The notes below the pieces were generated by a model. The model was not told the origin of the DNA and made no database searches. It worked only from the letters and a program-made list of their open reading frames with translations. The position numbers and the translations under genes were made by a program. A stretch of DNA of 9,210 nt from Deltaproteobacteria bacterium. Lineage in GTDB: Bacteria > SAR324 > JACQKK01. The stretch spans positions 1 to 9,210 of the forward strand of contig JAOUFO010000054.1 of NCBI GenBank assembly GCA_029858165.1. The letters run 5' to 3'. Below, piece after piece: positions 1 through 5,189 of the stretch. How positions within the stretch are numbered: the stretch's first letter is position 1; each line of letters begins with the position of its first letter.

Positions 1-14
1 GGGGGTTTTCAGGC

Positions 15-32
15 GGCTGGTTGCACTTCTTT
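15..32 (+). repeat. 18-bp direct repeat, copy 1
   Basis: The sequence GGCTGGTTGCACTTCTTT at this position recurs exactly at 100-117, giving a period of 85 bases. The inner part GCTGGTTGC (16-24) also has a perfect inverted partner GCAACCAGC at 46-54, so this copy could form a 9-bp stem with a 21-base loop. The function is unknown. Confidence 0.8.
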
Positions 33-99
33 TGCGTCCTGTCCGGCAACCAGCACCGGCCTCCACTTGTCGGCTTGCGCCTCCATGCGGCGTTAGCCG

Positions 100-117
100 G
101 GCTGGTTGCACTTCTTT
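100..117 (+). repeat. 18-bp direct repeat, copy 2
   Basis: This is an exact second copy of the repeat at 15-32. It directly follows the sequence GCGTTAGCCG (90-99), which loosely resembles the right end of an integron attC site. The inverted element at 46-54 could pair with this copy as well as with copy 1, so two alternative structures are possible. Whether more copies lie beyond the left edge cannot be seen. Confidence 0.8.
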
Positions 118-157
118 AGGGGCCGCAGGCCTCAATCAATGAAAAACCCGTCAGCCA

Positions 158-177
158 GGGGAAAATCCCCCATTTTT
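158..177 (+). terminator. Weak terminator-like hairpin
   Basis: GGGGA (158-162) and TCCCC (166-170) form a 5-bp stem with an AAA loop, followed after two bases by five T residues (173-177). The stem is short and the spacing before the T run is not ideal. It could end a transcript entering from the left edge, but this is only a possibility. Confidence 0.25.
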
Positions 178-238
178 CTTCCCGCCCGTGGAAAAGTGCA
201 CCCGCGGATATTTTAAGAGGGGGTGATGACGGTTTCCC

Positions 239-266
239 TTGATTGCGGGGGGAATTCAGGTTAAAA
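239..266 (+). promoter_or_regulatory. Possible promoter of hisIG
   Basis: TTGATT (239-244) lies 16 bases before TTAAAA (261-266). They match four and three of six positions of the sigma-70 consensus hexamers. The position, about 125 bases before hisI, is reasonable, but the match is poor and it is offered only as the best candidate seen in this leader. Confidence 0.2.
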
Positions 267-294
267 AGAGAGTTTACAGGAACATTCACCAGCA

Positions 295-325
295 AACCGG
301 ATTAAACCCCTTCCAGGGGCCGGTT
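295..325 (+). other. Bulged hairpin in hisI leader
   Basis: AACCGG (295-300) can pair with CCGGTT (320-325), and CCCC (307-310) with GGGG (316-319), around a TTCCA loop. The unpaired bases 301-306 form a one-sided bulge. Ten base pairs in total make this the most stable-looking structure between the left edge and hisI. No T run follows, so it is not an intrinsic terminator. No histidine codon run or leader peptide of the classical his attenuator type accompanies it. Confidence 0.35.
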
Positions 326-391
326 CAGGCGGCTGTCAGGCATCGGCCATTCCTGATGAAGGAATGCGGCAACATCAAGAGTTAAGGGAAC

Positions 392-772
392 ATGGTTTTT
401 GATTTTAAAAAAATGGACGGGATGATTCCCGCCATCACCCAGGATTGGCAAACGGGTGAGGTGCTGATGCTGGCCTACATGAACGAAGAGGCTTTTGCAA
501 AGACCCTGGAAACCGGGAAAATGCATTATTATTCCCGCTCCCGCGACAAGCTTTGGATGAAAGGGGAATCCTCCGGTCATGTTCAGTTGGTAAAGGAGAT
601 TCTGGTGGACTGCGATCAGGACGCCGGGGTGTTTAAAATAGAGCAGGTGGGGGGGGCCGCCTGTCATGTGGGGTATAACTCCTGTTTTTACCGGGCGGTG
701 GAAACTGAGGGCCGACTCAGGATAGTCAAAATGCAAAAAGTGTTTGAACCGGAAGAGGTTTATAAAAAATGA
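392..772 (+). CDS. hisI: Phosphoribosyl-AMP cyclohydrolase (HisI)
   Basis: HisI is the cytoplasmic enzyme of the third histidine step, opening the purine ring of phosphoribosyl-AMP to give phosphoribosylformimino-AICAR-phosphate. The 126-residue protein has the length of the monofunctional enzyme, with no fused HisE domain. The family signature is plain: WMKGESSGHVQ (55-65), the metal-binding DCDQD (73-77) with Asp73, Asp75 and Asp77, and the zinc-ligand cysteines Cys74, Cys91 (in ACHVG) and Cys98 (in SCFYR). Start ATG 392 is preceded by AAGGGA at 384-389, a good but closely spaced ribosome binding site. The stop codon overlaps the hisG start in ATGA (769-772), so the two are translationally coupled. 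The stretch QVGGAACH (85-92) seems one residue longer than the commoner QxGPACH form. A run of eight G residues (649-656) lies in this coding region. Confidence 0.96.
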   Translation: MVFDFKKMDGMIPAITQDWQTGEVLMLAYMNEEAFAKTLETGKMHYYSRSRDKLWMKGESSGHVQLVKEILVDCDQDAGVFKIEQVGGAACHVGYNSCFYRAVETEGRLRIVKMQKVFEPEEVYKK

Positions 773-1638
773 CATTGAAACTGGGTTTGCCCAAAGGCAG
801 TTTGCAGGATGCCACCGTAGAGCTGTTCCGCCGTGCCGGATGGAAAATCAATATCAGCGGTCGGTCCTATTACCCCACCATTGACGACCCGGCACTGGAA
901 TGCACCCTGCTGAGAGCGCAGGAAATGGCCCGTTATGTAGAGCAGGGATTGCTGGACTGCGGCCTGACCGGCTACGACTGGGTGATGGAATACCATTCCG
1001 ATGTGGAGATTGTGGCGGACCTGGTGTATTCCAAAACCGGGTCCGGCAAGGCCCGCTGGGTGTTGGCCGTGCCGGAGGATTCCCCCATCCGGTCCGTAAA
1101 GGACCTGTCCGGCAAACGGATCGCCACCGAAGCGGTGGGCATGACCGAACGCTATCTGGCCCAACACGGAATCACCGCCAAGGTGGAATTTTCCTGGGGC
1201 GCCACCGAGGTAAAGCCCCCCCACCTGGCGGATGCCATTGTGGAAATCACCGAAACGGGTTCCTCGCTGCGGGCCAACAATCTGCGCATTGTGGAAACCA
1301 TCCTGGAAACCAACACCAAGCTGATCGCCAACAAACAGGCCTGGGCGGACCCGGAAAAGAAACAAAAAATTGAGCAGATCGCCATGCTGTTGACCGGCGC
1401 CATTGACGCCGAAACCAAAGTGGGCCTGCTGATCAATGTCCCCAAAAAATGCCAGGATGCGGTGTTGCGGGTTTTGCCCTCCTTAAACAAACCCACCATA
1501 TCCGCTTTGACGGACCCCGACTGGGTGGATGTGACGGTGGTGCTGGATGAGCGGGTGGCCCGGGATCTGATCCCGGAATTGAAACGGCTGGGCGCCCAGG
1601 GGATTGTGGAATTCCCCCTGAACAAGGTGATTCATTAA
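769..1638 (+). CDS. hisG: ATP phosphoribosyltransferase, long form (HisG)
   Basis: HisG joins ATP and PRPP to form phosphoribosyl-ATP, the first and committed step of histidine synthesis. At 289 residues it is the long form, which works without HisZ. The N-terminal part shows LGLPKGSL (5-12) and DCGLTGYDWV (63-72). The PRPP-binding segment, with GATEVKPP (144-151) and ADAIVEITETGSSL (154-167), is well conserved. Residues from about 215 to 285 match the C-terminal regulatory domain that in the family mediates feedback inhibition by histidine, ending in the typical GIVEFPLNKVI. The start ATG overlaps the hisI stop by four bases (ATGA), with AGAGG about ten bases upstream as ribosome binding site. 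Other his genes are absent nearby, so the pathway is split over several loci. No clear terminator follows. Confidence 0.97.
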   Translation: MTLKLGLPKGSLQDATVELFRRAGWKINISGRSYYPTIDDPALECTLLRAQEMARYVEQGLLDCGLTGYDWVMEYHSDVEIVADLVYSKTGSGKARWVLAVPEDSPIRSVKDLSGKRIATEAVGMTERYLAQHGITAKVEFSWGATEVKPPHLADAIVEITETGSSLRANNLRIVETILETNTKLIANKQAWADPEKKQKIEQIAMLLTGAIDAETKVGLLINVPKKCQDAVLRVLPSLNKPTISALTDPDWVDVTVVLDERVARDLIPELKRLGAQGIVEFPLNKVIH

Positions 1639-1749
1639 CCCCTACTTTTGGGGGGCCGCGCATCCAAGCAGTGAAACCCCTCTTCCCTTTTGTGTTGGGG
1701 GATGGGGAAAAAAACGAGGTATGCAGAGGCCTCGTGTTGTAAAACAGTG

Positions 1750-1777
1750 TTGCAGGAACGGAAGTCGCAACCATAAA
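1750..1777 (+). promoter_or_regulatory. Possible rpsA promoter
   Basis: TTGCAG (1750-1755) and CATAAA (1772-1777) are separated by 16 bases and match three and four of six consensus positions for sigma-70 hexamers. The site would give a leader of roughly 125 bases before rpsA. It is the best candidate seen in the gap but weak. Confidence 0.2.
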
Positions 1778-1897
1778 ACCGCCATACCCGGGCCGGGAAT
1801 CCACCCCGCCGCGGGAAAGGCACCATCCAAAACCCTTTTTCCCCTTTCGGATTCAGCGGCATCCGCCGCCCGGAAGGCTTGAAATAAGAAAACCCCT

Positions 1898-1903
1898 TAA
1901 GGA
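1898..1903 (+). promoter_or_regulatory. Ribosome binding site of rpsA
   Basis: TAAGGA lies five bases before ATG 1909 and is a strong Shine-Dalgarno match. It fixes the rpsA start. It also differs from enterobacterial rpsA leaders, which lack a strong Shine-Dalgarno sequence. Confidence 0.7.
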
Positions 1904-1908
1904 ATCGC

Positions 1909-3747
1909 ATGTCATCGGAAGAAACCACCTCTCCCCAAATCCAGCCCTCCACCCCCCAATTGGGGAAAACCCAATTTGTGGATGACCCTCTGGATTTTTC
2001 CTCCCTCTACGACCTATCGGTCCGGGATTTTAAGCCGTTTAACATGGTTATGGGCAAAGTTATTGATATAAACAAGGATTTTGCCACTGTGGATATCGGC
2101 TACAAATCTGAAGGTCACATTCCCATTTCCGAGTTCACCCCGGAAGGCCAGGAGTTCACCCTTCAGGTGGGCGAAGAGATAGAAGTGTTTTTGGAGGCCC
2201 TGGAAGACGCCGACGGCATGGTGGTGCTTTCCAAGGAAAAAGCTGAAAAGCTGCGTGTCTGGGAGGACGTGGGTAAAATTTACGAGGAAGGTGGCACGGT
2301 GGTCGGGATGGTGCTTTCCCGCATCAAGGGCGGTTTGTCGGTGGATATCGGCATCAAGGCCTTTTTGCCCGGTTCCCAGGTGGACCTCAGGCCGGTGCGC
2401 AACCTGGATAAACTGATCGGCGAAAATTTTGAGTTCAAGATTTTGAAGTTCAACCAGAAGCGGGGAAACATCGTTCTTTCCCGCCGGGCGTTGCTGGAAG
2501 TGGACAGGGAGGAGCGCCGCAAGAAAACTTTGGAAGTGCTAAAAGAAGGTGTGCTGATCAAAGGGTATGTGAAAAACATCACCGATTACGGGGTGTTTAT
2601 AGACTTGGGCGGTGTGGACGGCCTGTTGCACATTACCGATATGACCTGGGGCCGGATTGTCCATCCTTCAGAGATGTTCTCCATCGGGGATGAAGTGGAA
2701 GTGATGGTGCTGAAGTTTGACCCCAAAGAGGAAAAAGTCTCCCTGGGGTTGAAGCAGAAGTTTTCCAACCCCTGGGATGCGGTCCCCAAAAATTACACCG
2801 TGGGCACCCGGGTGGAAGGCAAAGTGGTCAGCCTGACCGATTACGGCGCCTTTGTGGAACTGGAAGACGGCGTGGAAGGGTTGATTCACGTTTCGGAAAT
2901 GTCCTGGACCAAAAAGGTGCGCCACCCGTCCAAAATTTTCCAATTGGGACAAATGGTGGAGGCGTTGGTGAAGGAACTGGATGTGGAGCGCAAGCGGATA
3001 TCCCTTTCCATCAAGGATGCCGAGCCGAACCCCTGGAAAACCATTGAGGATCACTACCCCATGGGCAGCGTGGTCACCGGCAAGGTGCGCAACATCACCG
3101 ATTTCGGTATTTTTGTGGGGCTGGAAGAAGGCATTGACGGCCTGGTTCACATATCCGATCTTTCCTGGAGCCCCCGTCAGCGCAAGCCTTCCACCTATGC
3201 CAAAAAGGGCGATTCCATTGAAGTAAAGGTGCTTCATATTGACCCGGATAAGGAACGGCTTTCCCTGGGCATCAAACAGCTTCAGGAAGACCCCTGGAAA
3301 AATCTGGAAAACCAGATTCCGGTCAACTCCGAAATCATGGGCAAGGTGGTGAATGTGACCGACTTCGGGGTGTTTGTGGAGGTGATGGACGGTGTGGAGG
3401 GGTTGATCCACATTTCCGAAATTGACTCCAATATCCCCAAGGAGGAAATCCAGGAGTTCTACAAGGTCGGCTCCTCCATTCAGGCCAAGGTGATCAAAAT
3501 TGACGTGGAAGAACGTCGTCTGGGGCTCAGCATTTCGGGCGGGATCCCCACTCAGTCTTCCTCTTCCGGGGATAACACCGAGCACAATTCCCTGAAGGAT
3601 GCGGTCCGGGAGTTCCAAAAAGACACAGAAGAAGCCAAAACCGAAGCCGCCTCCAAAGGGGACTCCGGGGATTCCCCCGCGGAAAAAAAGCCGAAAGCAA
3701 AAAAGGCCGCCGCGGCCAAAAAAGAGGAAGAGCCCGAAGAGGTGTAA
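1909..3747 (+). CDS. rpsA: 30S ribosomal protein S1
   Basis: S1 is the large RNA-binding protein of the small ribosomal subunit that helps capture and unfold mRNA for translation initiation. The 612 residues contain six S1 (OB-fold) domains at about 44-110, 128-193, 214-282, 299-369, 386-456 and 473-543. Domains 3 to 6 carry the typical 'TDYG/TDFG...GLxHxS/T' core, for example TDYGVFIDLGGVDGLLHIT (225-243). Domains 1 and 2 are more divergent, as expected for the ribosome-docking end. An N-terminal extension of about 43 residues and a C-terminal tail of about 69 make the protein longer than the usual 550-570. The tail is Ser/Asp-rich and then Lys/Ala/Glu-rich (594-612) and is probably disordered. 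Start ATG 1909 follows a strong TAAGGA. A strong terminator follows, so the gene probably forms its own transcription unit. The wording of domain 1 is closest, from memory, to deltaproteobacterial S1. Confidence 0.98.
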   Translation: MSSEETTSPQIQPSTPQLGKTQFVDDPLDFSSLYDLSVRDFKPFNMVMGKVIDINKDFATVDIGYKSEGHIPISEFTPEGQEFTLQVGEEIEVFLEALEDADGMVVLSKEKAEKLRVWEDVGKIYEEGGTVVGMVLSRIKGGLSVDIGIKAFLPGSQVDLRPVRNLDKLIGENFEFKILKFNQKRGNIVLSRRALLEVDREERRKKTLEVLKEGVLIKGYVKNITDYGVFIDLGGVDGLLHITDMTWGRIVHPSEMFSIGDEVEVMVLKFDPKEEKVSLGLKQKFSNPWDAVPKNYTVGTRVEGKVVSLTDYGAFVELEDGVEGLIHVSEMSWTKKVRHPSKIFQLGQMVEALVKELDVERKRISLSIKDAEPNPWKTIEDHYPMGSVVTGKVRNITDFGIFVGLEEGIDGLVHISDLSWSPRQRKPSTYAKKGDSIEVKVLHIDPDKERLSLGIKQLQEDPWKNLENQIPVNSEIMGKVVNVTDFGVFVEVMDGVEGLIHISEIDSNIPKEEIQEFYKVGSSIQAKVIKIDVEERRLGLSISGGIPTQSSSSGDNTEHNSLKDAVREFQKDTEEAKTEAASKGDSGDSPAEKKPKAKKAAAAKKEEEPEEV

Positions 3748-3791
3748 GACCACCCGCCCGTCAAACCACGGGGCTGATGGTCGGGTTTACG

Positions 3792-3822
3792 AAAAGGCGG
3801 CTGGCTTCAGCCGCCTTTTTTT
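3792..3822 (+). terminator. Rho-independent terminator of rpsA
   Basis: AAAAGGCGGCTG (3792-3803) pairs perfectly with CAGCCGCCTTTT (3808-3819) around a GCTT loop, and the T run continues to 3822. The 12-bp GC-rich stem, tetraloop and T tail are textbook features. It sits 45 bases after the rpsA stop and 33 bases before the preferred prmA start, so it separates the two genes unless read-through occurs. Confidence 0.93.
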
Positions 3823-3854
3823 ATGTTCTCCGCGATAAAAATTCGGTAAAGCCT

Positions 3855-4766
3855 ATGGAAAGCACCTATTGGGAAATTGAGGTGGAACTCCCCGCGGAAT
3901 CAGAAGAGTTCTGGGGCCTGTATTGCCAGGACCAGGGGGCGGCCGGATCCCAGGTGACGGAAGACGGCCCCCAACAGGTGATCATCCGCTATTTTTGGCT
4001 GGAGGCCGCCCCCCCTCCGGTGGATGAATGGGTGCGGGATTTTACCGCCCGGTATCCCCGGCTTCCCCCCCCGGTCCGCTGGCAGACAACCTCCAGGCCG
4101 GTGGAGGATTGGGCCACCAGTTGGAAGGAACACTTCAAGCCTTTGACGGTGGGCAAAAGGTTGATGGTGTGCCCCCCCTGGTCCGCCGGAGAGGCCGGGT
4201 TTGACCCCCGGGGCCGTCAGATTCTGGTGATTGACCCGGGCCAGGGGTTCGGCACCGGCAGCCACGCCACCACCGCCCTGGCCCTGGAAATGGTGGAATC
4301 GGCGTTAATCCTACAGCCCCCCCCCGCCCGTTTTTTGGATGTGGGGTGCGGCTCCGGCATATTGGCCATTGCCGCCCGACTGCTGGGGGTGACAGGAGAC
4401 ATCTGCGCGGTGGATAACGATTGCGGGGTGATGGAGGATGTCCGGCGGAATTTCAAATTGAACGGACTTCGCCCCCCCCTGTTGGCCTGTTGCGGGCCGG
4501 AGGCTGTAAACGGCCCTTTTCAAATGATCACGGCCAACATCATCGCCCCGGTGTTGCTGGCCTTGCAGCCTGCCCTTACCCGGCTGGCCGCCCCTGGGGC
4601 GGCGCTGGTGTTAAGCGGCATCCTGTCCTTTCAGACCGGGGAGGTGTTGGCGGCCTACCGCGATGGTGGATGGTCTTTGAAAGAACAGCGGGAATCAGAA
4701 CTTGCGGAGGGAGGAGACCACTGGCATGCCTTGCTGTTGGAAAACACCCGAAACCCCATAAGGTGA
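3855..4766 (+). CDS. prmA: Ribosomal protein L11 methyltransferase (PrmA)
   Basis: PrmA is a cytoplasmic SAM-dependent enzyme that trimethylates ribosomal protein L11. With start ATG 3855 it has 303 residues, close to the usual 290-300. An N-terminal L11-recognition domain (about 1-90) ends in DWATSWKEHFKP (85-96). The methyltransferase domain then shows DPGQGFGTGSHATT (127-140), SAM motif I LDVGCGSGILAIAA (161-174), the acidic Asp187 of AVDND, and the catalytic-loop type motif TANIIAPVL (226-234). The frame stays open back to an ATG at 3777, but those 26 extra codons run through the rpsA terminator (RRLASAAFF) and look non-coding, so 3855 is preferred. Its own ribosome binding site is weak. 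xseB follows after 13 bases. The gene is striking for poly-C runs of 7, 8, 7, 9 and 8 bases (4009, 4065, 4172, 4317 and 4472). Confidence 0.95.
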   Translation: MESTYWEIEVELPAESEEFWGLYCQDQGAAGSQVTEDGPQQVIIRYFWLEAAPPPVDEWVRDFTARYPRLPPPVRWQTTSRPVEDWATSWKEHFKPLTVGKRLMVCPPWSAGEAGFDPRGRQILVIDPGQGFGTGSHATTALALEMVESALILQPPPARFLDVGCGSGILAIAARLLGVTGDICAVDNDCGVMEDVRRNFKLNGLRPPLLACCGPEAVNGPFQMITANIIAPVLLALQPALTRLAAPGAALVLSGILSFQTGEVLAAYRDGGWSLKEQRESELAEGGDHWHALLLENTRNPIR

Positions 4767-4779
4767 ACCCCCAAACCGA

Positions 4780-5022
4780 ATGCGCATCATGAAAAAAACC
4801 ACCTTTGAAGAAGCCTTGAAAAGCCTGGAAACCAGCGTTCGCAAACTGGAGGAAGGCTCCCTGGGATTGGAGGAATCCCTGAAAACCTTTGAGGAGGGCA
4901 TCCAGTGGTCCCGCCAGTGCCAACAACGGCTGGCCGAGGCCGAAAAAAAGGTGGAAATCCTGTTAAAAACCGATAAGGAGGAACTCACCCAGGTGGCTTT
5001 TGATCTGGGTGAGGATGAATAG
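4780..5022 (+). CDS. xseB: Exodeoxyribonuclease VII small subunit (XseB)
   Basis: XseB is the small subunit of exonuclease VII. Several copies bind XseA to form an enzyme that degrades single-stranded DNA into oligonucleotides in both directions. The 80-residue length is typical. The family pattern is clear: FEEALKSLETSVRKLEEG (8-25), then LGLEESLKTFEEG (27-39) and a second helix RLAEAEKKVEILL (52-64), a small two-helix coiled-coil protein. The C-terminal tail is acidic. ATG 4789 is a possible alternative start giving MKKTTFEE. AAGGTGA (4760-4766), overlapping the prmA stop, is the likely ribosome binding site and lies nearer to 4780. The gene probably shares a transcript with prmA. The large-subunit gene xseA is not in the window. 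Confidence 0.95.
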   Translation: MRIMKKTTFEEALKSLETSVRKLEEGSLGLEESLKTFEEGIQWSRQCQQRLAEAEKKVEILLKTDKEELTQVAFDLGEDE

Positions 5023-5189
5023 TTGGCCCCAAACCGGGCGCAAGGAGGAAAACCGAAGGCCGAAAGTTTTTTTTGCCGGATTGAATGGATAATTGAAGCA
5101 CAAGGTGGTACTGGATAGACAAAGACTGGCGGAACCAGCATCCCCCTCCGCATTTTCACCACACAATCCCAGAAGACCGCTGACCGGTC

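Larger units (their letters stand above)
1..391. other. Non-coding region upstream of hisI
   Basis: No convincing gene was found on either strand. Short frames such as ATG 139 to stop 216 (25 codons) and ATG 356 to stop 385 (9 codons) lack a good ribosome binding site or recognisable sequence. A long minus-strand open frame entering from hisI is its antisense shadow. The stretch does hold an 18-bp direct repeat near the left edge, a weak terminator-like hairpin around 158-177, a poor promoter candidate at 239-266, a bulged hairpin at 295-325 and a small hairpin CATTCC/GGAATG at 348-366. The right half is probably the promoter and leader of the hisIG operon. The left half may be the tail of something beginning outside the window. 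Confidence 0.6.
1639..1908. other. hisG-rpsA intergenic region
   Basis: These 270 bases hold no gene. Minus-strand open frames crossing them have Pro- and Gly-rich translations and overlap flanking genes as shadows. CCCC (1639-1642) and GGGG (1650-1653) form a short stem straight after the hisG stop, but no T run follows, so termination here is doubtful. A second C-rich/G-rich pair lies at about 1677-1708. GCGG/CCGC (1856-1866) forms a tiny hairpin near rpsA. The region should contain the rpsA promoter and leader. No conserved riboswitch or S1 autoregulatory structure was recognised. Confidence 0.5.

Noticed and set aside
90..99. GCGTTAGCCG as a true integron attC site
   Set aside because: Only one loosely matching end is visible, no complementary left core is seen in the window, and no cassette gene or integrase is present. 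It is kept only as a remark in the repeat finding.
139..216. A 25-codon frame near the left edge
   Set aside because: It has no ribosome binding site, and its coding potential rests only on the absence of stops over a short distance.
356..385. A nine-codon frame ending within the hisI ribosome binding site, considered as a his leader peptide
   Set aside because: It contains no histidine codon and has no ribosome binding site of its own, and no alternative terminator structure follows.
900..1373. A second plus-strand frame inside hisG
   Set aside because: It overlaps the intact HisG frame, including its PRPP-binding segment, and its translation is Arg/Gly/Pro-rich without recognisable motifs.
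1677..1708. C-rich/G-rich inverted pair between hisG and rpsA as a terminator
   Set aside because: Pairing is patchy, and the stretch is followed by A rather than T residues on the plus strand. No good T run exists on the minus strand either.
2668..3753. A 361-codon open frame on the minus strand across rpsA
   Set aside because: It lies entirely antisense to a clearly recognised S1 gene. The translation is Phe/Gly/His-rich and its repeats mirror the S1 domain repeats.
5062..5092. Sigma-28-like elements (AAAGTTT, then GCCGGATT) before the chemoreceptor gene
   Set aside because: The two elements are only about five bases apart instead of about eleven, and the properly spaced octamer at 5081-5088 does not match GCCGATAA.
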